Below are positions 55,820 through 64,000 of a stretch of DNA of 64,000 bases, piece by piece. The notes under the pieces were generated by a model. That model did no database searches. It was not told the DNA's origin and saw nothing but the letters and a program-made list of their open reading frames with translations. The position numbers and the translations under genes are program-made. Each line of letters opens with the position of its first letter. Position 1 is the stretch's first letter. Source of the DNA: Gaoshiqia hydrogeniformans (GTDB taxonomy: Bacteria; Bacteroidota; Bacteroidia; Bacteroidales; Prolixibacteraceae); the NCBI RefSeq assembly GCF_049347105.1, contig NZ_CP186334.1, positions 2,914,001 through 2,978,000 on the forward strand. The letters run 5' to 3'.

Positions 55820-57088
55820 ATGGATAACAAAACGGACAATCGCCGCGATTTTATTAAAAAGTCGCTGATTGCTGCTGCCGGGATTACGATAATTCCCAGG
55901 CATGTCATGGGAGGCGCCGGTTTTCTGGCGCCCAGCGATCAACTAACAAAAGCCATTATTGGCGTCGGAGGAATGGGGCAGGGGCACATTAACTATGAAG
56001 GTACCCGCTTGCTGGCTGTTTGCGACGTCGACAAGAACCACCTGGAACAAACCCTGAAGAAGGTAAATGCAGAAGTGAAAGGTTACGCCGATTTTCGGGA
56101 AGTGCTTCAACGTCCCGACATCGACATCGTCCACATTGCCACGCCGCCTCACTGGCACGGTATCATGTCGGTGATGGCAGCCCGGGCCGGTAAAGATGTA
56201 TGGTGCGAAAAGCCCATGACCCGTACCATTGGCGAAGGTAAACGCGTGGTGGAAGCCATGAAGGCGAACGGCCGCATGTTCCGGTTGAATACCTGGTTCA
56301 GGTTTAAAGATAACTTTTACGGACTGGGTACGCCAGTAAAACCCTTGAAAAAAGCGGTGCAAAGCGGGGCCCTGGGCTGGCCGCTGAAAGTAACCATCAG
56401 TGGGGTAACCGGCTTCGACTGGAAATTCTACTGGGTTGGAAAGACCAACCTCAGCCCGGAACCTGTTCCTGCCGAACTTGATTATGACATGTGGCTGGGA
56501 CCGGCCCCCCTGAAACCTTACAATAAACACCGTGTGCATCAGACTTTTCGCGGGTACTGGGATTACGACGGCGGCGGTCTGGGCGATATGGGGCAGCATT
56601 ACATCGATCCGGTGCAATATATTCTCGACAAGGACGATACCAGTCCGGTAAAAGTGGAGATTGACGCTCCCCAGCAACACTACGACGCCATCGGAACATG
56701 GCGAAAAATCACCTATACATACGCTGACGGATGCCAGATCATTCTCGATGGTGAAAATAAAGATCAGAATGCCGCTTATATTGAGGGGCCTAAGGGGAAA
56801 ATCTATAAAGGATTTAAATCGGACATTCCCGGACTGAATAAGTTGATTGACGCTCTTCCTGATCCGGAACCCCGGATAACCACTTTCAGCGAATCGGTAC
56901 GCACGCGCAAGAAATTTGCGCTGAACGAAGAAAACGGGCATCGTTCGTGTACTATCGTAAATATGGGCGTTATCGCGTTGCAATTGGGGCGTAATCTGGA
57001 ATTCGACCCGGTTAAACAGGAGTTTGTTCATGACGATGAAGCCAACAAGCTCATTAACCAGCCAATGCGCGGCGAATGGACCATTTAA
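55820..57088 (+). CDS. Gfo/Idh/MocA-family oxidoreductase with Tat signal
   Basis: 422 residues. The N-terminus NRRDFIKKSLIAAAG is a twin-arginine signal, so the folded protein with bound NAD is exported. The Rossmann fold has IGVGGMGQGH and LLAVCDVD, then HIATPPHWHG and WCEKPMTRTIGEGKRVV with the catalytic Lys. WDYDGGGLGDMGQHYID has the active-site Asp/His. Such periplasmic enzymes oxidise or reduce the C3 carbon of glycosides. It is followed after 41 bp by the DUF1080 gene, which would split the 3-keto product. Confidence 0.92.
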   Translation: MDNKTDNRRDFIKKSLIAAAGITIIPRHVMGGAGFLAPSDQLTKAIIGVGGMGQGHINYEGTRLLAVCDVDKNHLEQTLKKVNAEVKGYADFREVLQRPDIDIVHIATPPHWHGIMSVMAARAGKDVWCEKPMTRTIGEGKRVVEAMKANGRMFRLNTWFRFKDNFYGLGTPVKPLKKAVQSGALGWPLKVTISGVTGFDWKFYWVGKTNLSPEPVPAELDYDMWLGPAPLKPYNKHRVHQTFRGYWDYDGGGLGDMGQHYIDPVQYILDKDDTSPVKVEIDAPQQHYDAIGTWRKITYTYADGCQIILDGENKDQNAAYIEGPKGKIYKGFKSDIPGLNKLIDALPDPEPRITTFSESVRTRKKFALNEENGHRSCTIVNMGVIALQLGRNLEFDPVKQEFVHDDEANKLINQPMRGEWTI

Positions 57089-57129
57089 GGATCGAAGCAC
57101 AATATGATGGAGTTAAACCAAGAAGAAAT

Positions 57130-60100
57130 ATGAAATATCTTTTTAAAAATATACTGACTGTTTTGTTGACAGCCGTTCTGGCAGTTCCGTCTTTCAGCCA
57201 GGACACCCGGACCATCGGCACAAAGGTGGCCGATATACTGGCACAGTTTCCCGCGCCGGATGCGGAACATACCAACCGGTTGATGGCCGGGATTACCGAC
57301 CTTGGACCGGAAGGTCTCGCCAAGGTGTTTAACCTGCTTGTTCCCGCAGGTACGGGCGACGACACCCAGGTGCGTTATGCTGTGGGCGGTCTGGCCCGCT
57401 ATGCCGGCGCTCCCGGGCGCGAAAAAGTCAGGGAGCAGGTTGAAAATTCTTTTCTGGCAGCCTTAAATGAAGCTTCGGACCGGGAGGTGAAGGATTTCCT
57501 CATCCGGCAGTTGGCTTTCTGCGGGCAATCGGCCACCGTTGATGCATTGGCGAAATACCTGGATGTGCCTGAATTGTCGTCGCCGGCCGTAGCCACGCTA
57601 ACCACGATCGGGACCGGCGAGGCCGCCGCTACCCTCCTCCGCGCCCTTCAATCTCAAACCGGCCCTCGCCAGGCTGAGCTGATCAAAGCCTTAGGCGTAC
57701 TGAAATATCAGCCGGCTGAAAGCTATCTGATCACCCTCTCCGCAAAAGCACAAGCTCCGGTTTTAGCCACGTTATATGCGGCATTGGCTGAAACCGGCGG
57801 GAAAAATTCAGCGACCTTGTTTAAATCGGCGGCAGAGAATGCACGTTTCGCCACCGATGAAAACGGAAGCATGGTTTCGTACCTGCGGTATGCCGGACGG
57901 CTGGCTGAAAACAATGAAGTAAAATTAAGCAATTCGCTGTGTGCTGCCGTGTTGAAAAGCTGCACCCGGACAGACCAGCTGCAGTTCAGATCGGCTGCAC
58001 TGGCAATCCTGCACGGGAACGGAGAAACTTCAGTTCCCTTGTTTTTAAAAGAGATCAAAAACTCAGATAAGGCTTATCGGGTTGCCGTGATGCGTATTGC
58101 CGGCGATCAGCTAAATTCGAGACAAGCCGGGCAGTGGATTGCCGGATTCAAAAAAGTTTCGGCTGAAAGCCAGGCTGAACTGCTTCACTTTTTAGCTCCC
58201 CGTCAGGATGAAAATGTTCTGACCGAAGTTATTCTGCCGTCTTTGTTGGCCACACAGGCTGCTGTTCGCCACGAAGCAATCCGCGCTCTGGTGATCAACC
58301 AAAAAAATGTTGCTGTTCCGCTGCTGCTCGATCAGTTGAAAAAAGTACAGGATCAGAATGATTACCCCGTGTTGAAAGAAGCTTTGTTCACCTCCTGTTC
58401 GGTGAACGAATGCAACCAGCTTGCTGATGAAATGAGTCAGATGAATGATGCCGGTAAAACGGTACTCATGGAAGTGCTGGCCGGACGTGGTGCAAGCGCC
58501 TACTTTGGTTTGGCGGAAAAGCTTTGTGCGTCAGAAAGCCCCGAAGTACGCCTGGCTGCCTATGCTGCGCTTAGCCGGATGAGCCAGCCTGAAAACATCA
58601 ACCAACTGATCACACTGCTCGGAAAAACCTCTGTTCCGGCCGAAACGGAAGCGGTACAAAAAGCCATCATCGGGCTTTATGCGTCCGATGATCATCCCCA
58701 GGCTTCCATTGTGCTGAATAAGCTGACCTCAGGGACACAACGCGAAAAGCTGATCCCGGTATTGCCGTACCTGAACGACGGGAATGCTTTGAAAAGCGTT
58801 AACTCGCTGCTGGAAGACGGAACAAAATCCGAAAAAGAAGCGGCTTTGAAAGCGCTGACCAACTGGACCGATCACACTGCTTTACCGGCATTATTCACTA
58901 TTTTTAGCACCAACGACTATCGGGCTTTCCGGGCAGAGGCGCTCAGCGCTTATCTCCGACAGGTAAACCAGGCTGCTATTCCGGACGACCGGAAACTGCT
59001 TTGGCTCGACAAGATCATGGGCGAATGTACCGGGATCGAAGAAAAGAAACAGGTCATCAGCCTCGCCGGATCGGTGAAAACATTCCTGTCGCTGGTTTTT
59101 GTATCCAACTACCTCGATCAGGAGGAACTGAGCGGGGTCGCAGCTCAGGCGGCTATGAAAATAGCTTTGCCTTCGGGCGGAGAGAAAAACGGGCTAACAG
59201 GACAAGTCGTCCGGGAAACGCTGGAAAAAGTCAAAGAGAAAATTACAGGTCCCGACAGCCAGTATTTTAAAATAGATATCCAGGAATACCTGGATAAAAT
59301 GCCTGCTGAAGCGGGTTATCTGTCTGTCTTCAACGGCGAAGACCTTAGCGGGTGGCAAGGACTGGTGAAGAATCCAATTGCCAGGGCAAAGATGTCAGCC
59401 GCCATGTTGGCGAAAGAACAGGTTGCGGCAAACAAACGCATGCTCGAAAACTGGTCGGTGAAAAACGGTTCCATCGTATTCAACGGGAAAGGCGACAACC
59501 TGTGTACCGTGAAAAGTTACAAGGATTTTGACCTGGTAGTTGATTGGCGGATTACCAAAGACGGCGACAGCGGTATTTACCTGCGCGGAACGCCCCAGGT
59601 TCAGATTTGGGACACGGCCTGTGTTGACGTAGGCGCCCAGGTTGGATCGGGCGGACTTTATAACAATTCAAAAAATCCCAGCAAGCCGCTGGTTCTGGCC
59701 GACAATGCCATTGGCGACTGGAACACCTTCCGCATCCGGATGGTTGACCAGCGGGTCACGGTTTACCTGAACGGTGTTCTTGTTGTCGACAACGTGATCC
59801 TGGAAAACTACTGGGACCGCAACATCCCGATTTTCAGCGAAGGACCCATCGAATTGCAGGCTCATGGTACCGACCTGGCCTTCCGGAATATCTATGTCCG
59901 CGAGATTAATCCGGACAGCTCAAACCTGAGCGAAACAGAAAAGGCAGAAGGCTTCGTTTCCCTGTTTAACGGCCAGAACCTTGATCTCTGGGTGGGCAAT
60001 AAAACCGATTATGTCGCCGAGGACGGTGTCATTGCCGTTTATCCGACAAAAGGAAGCCGGGGCAATCTGTATACGGCGAAAGAATATTCCGACTTCATTT

Positions 60101-60525
60101 TTCGCTTCGAGTTTCAGCTGACCCCGGGCGCTAACAATGGCCTCGGAATTCATACGCCGATGGAAGGCGACGCCGCTTATGTGGGCAAAGAGTTGCAGAT
60201 CCTCGATGATACCGCGCCAATTTATGCCAAACTGGAGCCATACCAGTACCACGGATCGGTATATGGCATCATCCCGGCCAAACGCGGTTTCCTGAAACCG
60301 GTTGGCGACTGGAATTACCAGGAAGTGATCGTTAAAGGCGATGATATTAAGATCACCCTTAACGGCGAAGTGATTGTTGACGGAAATATGAAGGAAGCAA
60401 GTAAAAACGGAACAGCCGACCACAAGGAACATCCCGGTCTGGAACGCCATTCCGGTCATATCGCCTTTCTGGGACACGGCTCCGAACTGAAGTTCCGGAA
60501 TCTTCGGATTAAGGAATTGAAATAG
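57130..60525 (+). CDS. HEAT-repeat protein with two C-terminal DUF1080 (3-keto-glycoside hydrolase) domains
   Basis: 1131 residues from the ATG at 57130 (MKYLFKNILTVLL), with a signal peptide ending SFSQD. Residues about 60-720 are HEAT-like helical repeats. The two DUF1080 domains are laminarinase-like folds: the first (about 730-935) starts LSVFNGEDLSGWQGL, the second (about 942-1131) starts FVSLFNGQNLDLWVG and ends LKFRNLRIKEL. DUF1080 proteins of Bacteroides hydrolyse 3-keto-disaccharides. The long HEAT region is unusual and may be a scaffold. A longer frame to 57076 overlaps the previous gene and starts unlike the signal, so I reject it. Confidence 0.88.
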   Translation: MKYLFKNILTVLLTAVLAVPSFSQDTRTIGTKVADILAQFPAPDAEHTNRLMAGITDLGPEGLAKVFNLLVPAGTGDDTQVRYAVGGLARYAGAPGREKVREQVENSFLAALNEASDREVKDFLIRQLAFCGQSATVDALAKYLDVPELSSPAVATLTTIGTGEAAATLLRALQSQTGPRQAELIKALGVLKYQPAESYLITLSAKAQAPVLATLYAALAETGGKNSATLFKSAAENARFATDENGSMVSYLRYAGRLAENNEVKLSNSLCAAVLKSCTRTDQLQFRSAALAILHGNGETSVPLFLKEIKNSDKAYRVAVMRIAGDQLNSRQAGQWIAGFKKVSAESQAELLHFLAPRQDENVLTEVILPSLLATQAAVRHEAIRALVINQKNVAVPLLLDQLKKVQDQNDYPVLKEALFTSCSVNECNQLADEMSQMNDAGKTVLMEVLAGRGASAYFGLAEKLCASESPEVRLAAYAALSRMSQPENINQLITLLGKTSVPAETEAVQKAIIGLYASDDHPQASIVLNKLTSGTQREKLIPVLPYLNDGNALKSVNSLLEDGTKSEKEAALKALTNWTDHTALPALFTIFSTNDYRAFRAEALSAYLRQVNQAAIPDDRKLLWLDKIMGECTGIEEKKQVISLAGSVKTFLSLVFVSNYLDQEELSGVAAQAAMKIALPSGGEKNGLTGQVVRETLEKVKEKITGPDSQYFKIDIQEYLDKMPAEAGYLSVFNGEDLSGWQGLVKNPIARAKMSAAMLAKEQVAANKRMLENWSVKNGSIVFNGKGDNLCTVKSYKDFDLVVDWRITKDGDSGIYLRGTPQVQIWDTACVDVGAQVGSGGLYNNSKNPSKPLVLADNAIGDWNTFRIRMVDQRVTVYLNGVLVVDNVILENYWDRNIPIFSEGPIELQAHGTDLAFRNIYVREINPDSSNLSETEKAEGFVSLFNGQNLDLWVGNKTDYVAEDGVIAVYPTKGSRGNLYTAKEYSDFIFRFEFQLTPGANNGLGIHTPMEGDAAYVGKELQILDDTAPIYAKLEPYQYHGSVYGIIPAKRGFLKPVGDWNYQEVIVKGDDIKITLNGEVIVDGNMKEASKNGTADHKEHPGLERHSGHIAFLGHGSELKFRNLRIKELK

Positions 60526-60557
60526 TCACTTTCGGGCTTGTTCGCTGTTACCTGAGA

Positions 60558-60608
60558 AACGAAGTAATCTGTTCGGTTACCAACTGGCAGATTGCTTCGT
60601 TGTTTTTT
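60558..60608 (+). terminator. Intrinsic terminator of the DUF1080 gene
   Basis: AACGAAGTAATCTG (60558-60571) pairs with CAGATTGCTTCGTT (60588-60601), one G-U, loop of 16, followed by G and six T. It overlaps the last codons of the convergent acyltransferase gene. Confidence 0.8.
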
Positions 60609-61752
60609 GATATGGTAGGTTGTTTACCCTCGTTGGCTGTGATTTTTCTTTCCTTTTCATCCCAAAGATGACCCGCAGGATATTATTCCTGAAAATGAAA
60701 AACTGATAAACAGCGGAAATAATAATCAGGCTGATTCCTGTAATCAACGCGGCTTTTAAAGAAACAGAGAGCCCGGAGCCAGTAACGAAATAGGCAACAA
60801 CAATGATCACGGGCTGGTGTAACAGATAAAACGGGTAAATAGCCGCGTTGAGCGGCTTTCGGATTGGCATGTCGGTATTCAGGTATTTTTTTGCATAACC
60901 CAGAATTGTCAGGGAGATTGTCCAACTCATCAAAATGGATAATAAAGTGTAGACCGAATGTCCGACCGAAACGCTTTGAAATATGTCGGGCAGCGAGTAC
61001 ATAGCCCCGGTTGTAATAAGGGTAACTCCAAGGTTAACCCGGCGATGTTTAGCAATGGCTTTTACCAACTCGGGGTTGCCCAATAGAATAAACCCGTATA
61101 GAAAGTAGATAAAATCAAGGCAGAGAAATGCCCAGTCGTTAAACAGAGCATGTGTTTCTTCCGGGAACCAGGGGCGAAGAATGAGCTGGGAGATCAGTAG
61201 GGGCAAGGCAAGCACCAGTAAACCTGCTTTTCGTTTTGCCAAACGCTCGAGCCGGTTTTCGAAAAGGCGGTAATACGATGAACGGTAGAACGCGATAAAG
61301 GGAACAAACATCAGTGAAATGAAAAACAAATAAATAATGAACCACAGATGGTGCCAGCTAAAATTTCCTTCCGGATAAATCCCGTCAAAAAAGTGCATAT
61401 AAAAATCAAGCAGTGAGGCATACTGATCAAGCTTTTCGATATAAACCTGTACCGGGACAAGAATAAAAATTCCTGCGGCAAACGGGATCAGAAGGCGTTT
61501 TTTACGTTCCGAAATAAATTGTTTCGTGCTTCGGAAGCCTAAGGCAAAGCGGGTACCTGCCCCCGAAACCAGAAAAAGCAATGGCATACGCCAGGCATGT
61601 AAAAAGGCCATTGGCCGATTCAGCAGAGCAAATTGTGCATCGTTTTTCACATGCCAGCTCCACCCGTTAAATATCATTCCAATGTGAAAAAGAAAAACGC
61701 TGAAGATTAAAAAGATTCTGATCCAGTCGATATAGATTTGCCGTTCGTTCAT
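60577..61752 (-). CDS. Acyltransferase-3 family membrane protein (OafA/YrhL-like)
   Basis: 391 residues from the ATG at 61752 (MNERQIYIDWIRIF); a longer frame to 61779 begins with TTG. About ten hydrophobic helices. The N-terminal DWIRIFLIFSVFLFHIGMIF has the conserved catalytic-type His, and ARWMPLLFLVSG-type FLHAWRMPLLFLVSGAGTRF is the second signature. It would transfer acyl groups to surface glycans or lipids. It follows the AraC-type gene, about 90 bp from its stop. Confidence 0.9.
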   Translation of the reverse strand: MNERQIYIDWIRIFLIFSVFLFHIGMIFNGWSWHVKNDAQFALLNRPMAFLHAWRMPLLFLVSGAGTRFALGFRSTKQFISERKKRLLIPFAAGIFILVPVQVYIEKLDQYASLLDFYMHFFDGIYPEGNFSWHHLWFIIYLFFISLMFVPFIAFYRSSYYRLFENRLERLAKRKAGLLVLALPLLISQLILRPWFPEETHALFNDWAFLCLDFIYFLYGFILLGNPELVKAIAKHRRVNLGVTLITTGAMYSLPDIFQSVSVGHSVYTLLSILMSWTISLTILGYAKKYLNTDMPIRKPLNAAIYPFYLLHQPVIIVVAYFVTGSGLSVSLKAALITGISLIIISAVYQFFIFRNNILRVIFGMKRKEKSQPTRVNNLPYQKTTKQSASW

Positions 61753-61843
61753 CGCTATTGTTTTTAGAATTCTCAGCAAATCAACACAATTGGCAGGGAA
61801 AAACAGGGATGCGCCGATCAGGTGATACTTCTGCCCGATCGTC

Positions 61844-63022
61844 TCATACAGGCGAAGAGGATTGTTTTTCCCGAAAATCGGAAGGCGTTAATCCGGTTAT
61901 ATTTTTAAATGCTTTATTGAAGGTTGCTTTGGAGTTATAGCCGACCATTTCGGCAATTTCTTCAATCTTGTATTTCATGGCATCCTTTCCCGACAGCAAT
62001 TTCATGGCTTCTTTTATGCGGTATTGAGCCAGCCAGTTGAAAAAATTCATACCGGTTTTTTCGTTAATGACCTGAGAAACCCGGTGAGACGTTTCTCCAA
62101 TTTTTCCGGACAGGTCAGACAATGAGGCCAGGTTGCCGGAGAAATATTTTTCGCGGGTCATCAGGTCAGTCAGCTTTTGCAGGATTTCCTCCTTTTGCAA
62201 CTCATCCAGACTCGATTTTTGGTATTTAGGCAAATCGTTTCGATGGCTTTCTTCAAAAAAACTCGACCGACTCACAATTAAGAAACTAAAGGCATACAAC
62301 AGGAAAGAGGCATAGCTGGCAATAAAATAGTCGCCAATGTCCCGGCCAAATTCGATCTTTACCCAGATAATAATGCCGGTAATAACAATGAAATGAAAAA
62401 AAGAATCACGATAATGCGAAAGCGCAGTTCGTTTTAAACTGAAAAAAGGAAGTGCCTGCTTTTTATGCTCCCGAATCAGGATTCTCCCGGCCATCAGCTG
62501 ATAAATAAGGAAATGAAATAGCGTAAGTTCGTAAATATGAACTCTTAATTGCAAGGGATCCGGATTGAAAATCGATCGATAATGACCATCAAACAGTTTA
62601 TCAAACAGCTCGGGATAATAACATGATAAATATGAGTCGAACTTAAATTCGTCGGGCTGAATGTAATATAAAACACAATAGATGAGATAAATGCCAAATA
62701 CGATAAAATGCGGCCCGATGTTAGCCGGTTTTTCTGGATAAAGAGCGGTGTTGATGTATAAAAACATCAATGGCCCGATCACAAAGTTCAGCGGCTCGGA
62801 AAAATTGTCAAGAAACATGACTTTTGTAATCAGACCAGTGTAATTGAGCAGGATTTCGAGAATAAGAAGGGAGAGTGATACGACAAACAATCCAAGAAAA
62901 ATATTTCTCGGCTGTCGCCGGTTCTCTTTTTTTAGCAAAAAATAGCTGATAAAAAAACCTTGAAAAACACCCAGCAAAATAAGCAAGGCAAAAATGTTAA
63001 ACCGCAGATCAAGCTCCTCCAT
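61844..63022 (-). CDS. Membrane-bound AraC-family transcriptional regulator
   Basis: 392 residues. The N-terminal half has seven or eight helices (about 8-230), the first being FNIFALLILLGVFQGFFISYFLL. A linker (about 240-290) is followed by a C-terminal AraC domain with ISDLSGKIGETSHRVSQVINEKTG-type first HTH and KIEEIAEMVGYNSKATFNKAFKNITGLTPSDF as the second. Membrane sensing of a small ligand or lipid is likely. It may control the acyltransferase gene that follows it by 90 bp. Confidence 0.9.
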   Translation of the reverse strand: MEELDLRFNIFALLILLGVFQGFFISYFLLKKENRRQPRNIFLGLFVVSLSLLILEILLNYTGLITKVMFLDNFSEPLNFVIGPLMFLYINTALYPEKPANIGPHFIVFGIYLIYCVLYYIQPDEFKFDSYLSCYYPELFDKLFDGHYRSIFNPDPLQLRVHIYELTLFHFLIYQLMAGRILIREHKKQALPFFSLKRTALSHYRDSFFHFIVITGIIIWVKIEFGRDIGDYFIASYASFLLYAFSFLIVSRSSFFEESHRNDLPKYQKSSLDELQKEEILQKLTDLMTREKYFSGNLASLSDLSGKIGETSHRVSQVINEKTGMNFFNWLAQYRIKEAMKLLSGKDAMKYKIEEIAEMVGYNSKATFNKAFKNITGLTPSDFREKQSSSPV

Positions 63023-63104
63023 ATTTGCGACAAATAAACCATATCAAAAATAGTATTTTCCTGCAAAAATTAGGTTTTGTGTGTTTGAAGTCGTCTTTCC
63101 CTTT

Positions 63105-64000
63105 TCAAATTCTGTCGGAAATGATCTTTTTCAAGATCTCAGCCGTATCATCAGGAAAATCGATTTGCAAAGCGTCCTCTTCTTTCAGCCACCGGCCGAT
63201 TTGATTTTGACCGGTACGCAGATCGGTTAACACCGTAATTTCCATACTTTTCAGGAAAGCGGCATTGCAGGCTTGTTCGTACTGATTTTTCATAGGAACA
63301 ACGCACAGTTTTTTCCCCATATAAATGGCCTCTGCCGGTGTTTCAAAGCCAGCGGTGCATAAAATGCCGGCACAGTTTATAAATGATTTGCTGAACCCTT
63401 CAAGCGAAACGGGATGGAAAGAAATGTTTTTTTGTTGGTAGGTTTCGGGACTGTGTTTCGAAAAAACTTCCCAACGGGTATCCGGGAAGGCCGACAGGAT
63501 GTGTTCAATCTCCTTATTGCTGTATGCCGGCAGATATACCGTGTAATGCCCTTTGTTTTCAGGCACGGCTTTTCGGATGGCCGGCCGGATGACCGGACTG
63601 TAGTTGTCGGCATCGAGCGCTGTAAAATGGAACCCGTATTTGAAAGAAACCGGCGCATAGTTTTTCAGAATAAAGTGGCCCAAGCTGTTTTTTTTGTCAG
63701 GCAGAGGGGCTTTGGCGTGGAGCACGGCATTCTGATGACTGACACCAATGCACGGCTTTCTTTTTAACCGGCATGCCCAGGCCGAAACCGGCTCGAAGTC
63801 GCATAATACCAGGTCGTACTGCTTAACCGGCAGTTTGGCCAGGTCCCTGATCAGGCGTAAGGGCCGTAAGCGGTAAAGCGTTTTCAGCAGGCTGACCCCT
63901 CCTTTCCTGCCAAAAATAAAACTCATCCCGTAAAGCCGGTAATCTACCGGAAAGGGAAGTTTGATGTCGCCCTGAATGCCGCTGACCAACACATCGGTGC
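63105..64000 (-). CDS. Glycosyltransferase, MurG/UDP-glycosyltransferase-like (partial, N-terminus outside window)
   Basis: The minus-strand frame is open to the window end; the first visible residues TDVLVSGIQGDIKLPFPVDYR lie in-frame upstream of a GTG at 63992, so the N-terminus is missing. At least 298 residues are present. The pattern GMSFIFGRKGGVSLLKT, DLVLCDFEPVSAWACRLK, CIGVSHQNA and INCAGILCTAGFETPAEAIYMGKKL marks the GT-B nucleotide-sugar transferase group often called TIGR00661-like. Substrate unknown. Confidence 0.88.
   Translation of the reverse strand, partial: TDVLVSGIQGDIKLPFPVDYRLYGMSFIFGRKGGVSLLKTLYRLRPLRLIRDLAKLPVKQYDLVLCDFEPVSAWACRLKRKPCIGVSHQNAVLHAKAPLPDKKNSLGHFILKNYAPVSFKYGFHFTALDADNYSPVIRPAIRKAVPENKGHYTVYLPAYSNKEIEHILSAFPDTRWEVFSKHSPETYQQKNISFHPVSLEGFSKSFINCAGILCTAGFETPAEAIYMGKKLCVVPMKNQYEQACNAAFLKSMEITVLTDLRTGQNQIGRWLKEEDALQIDFPDDTAEILKKIISDRI

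Noticed and set aside
55943..57100. 385-codon minus-strand open frame
   Set aside because: Antisense shadow of the Gfo/Idh/MocA gene; its translation has no family features and unusual His/Phe-rich composition.
57076..57129. N-terminal extension of the HEAT-DUF1080 gene
   Set aside because: Would hide the signal peptide and overlap the previous gene; the ATG at 57130 is better.

Overview
The window comes from a Bacteroidota chromosome. Lineage markers are a SusC-type TonB receptor, two ECF sigma / FecR anti-sigma / STN-receptor modules, a fused ResB-CcsA cytochrome c assembly protein, DUF4831 and DUF3857 proteins, few Shine-Dalgarno sequences, several TTG starts, and promoter-like TAnnTTTG boxes. 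The overall flavour suggests a Marinilabiliales/Prolixibacteraceae-like organism, but that is inference. It is chromosomal core plus accessory DNA, with one intact insertion sequence, one tRNA, and no phage, plasmid or CRISPR signals.

Layout. 1-3.5 kb (minus): ECF sigma, FecR and a SusC receptor cut by the window edge. 3.8-4.8 kb: a Bax inhibitor-1-like membrane protein and tRNA-Ser(CGA). 4.8-9.0 kb (minus): a thiamine salvage operon thiM-thiE-tenA-thiL-thiD, led by a TPP riboswitch with an intrinsic terminator. 9.05-10.29 kb: an intact ISAs1-family element with 19-bp inverted repeats and a 10-bp target duplication, inserted between the thi promoter and an AlkD-like gene. 11.7-17.4 kb (plus): a second sigma/FecR/TonB-receptor module, then a Gln-rich secreted protein and an outer-membrane-like protein. 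17.6-19.3 kb: a secreted PNGase F-like glycoamidase. 19.4-27.6 kb: a stand-alone Lrp/AsnC ligand-binding domain, CcsBA, an acyl-CoA ligase, a small membrane protein and acetyl-CoA synthetase. 27.8-32.3 kb: a giant enzyme best matching PPi-type PEP carboxykinase, followed by a ketopantoate reductase-like gene. 32.4-40.5 kb: POT peptide transporter, NAD(P)HX repair enzyme, DUF4831 protein, MFS transporter, PepD peptidase and a DUF2892 protein. 40.6-45.6 kb (minus): two DUF3857/transglutaminase-like proteins, a VOC protein and a TfoX C-terminal-domain protein.

The most unusual part is 45.76-51.99 kb: five tightly packed plus-strand genes. They encode a HdrA-like ferredoxin protein, a radical SAM enzyme, a DUF116-polyprenyl synthase fusion, a small toroid protein, and a two-domain terpene cyclase with a DxDD motif and QW repeats. 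Together they look like a redox-coupled terpenoid pathway. No squalene synthase is present in the window, and I do not recognise the product.

52.0-60.5 kb holds a D-threonine aldolase-like PLP enzyme. It also holds a transmembrane regulator with a periplasmic LamG domain and a cytoplasmic SARP-like winged helix. Directly downstream of the regulator are a Tat-exported Gfo/Idh/MocA oxidoreductase and a HEAT-repeat protein with two DUF1080 (3-keto-glycoside hydrolase) domains, so this looks like a sugar-sensing and 3-keto-glycoside degradation unit. 60.6-64 kb (minus): an acyltransferase-3 protein, a membrane-bound AraC regulator and a glycosyltransferase cut by the window end. All functional statements are from reading the sequence and recalling families; no database search was run.
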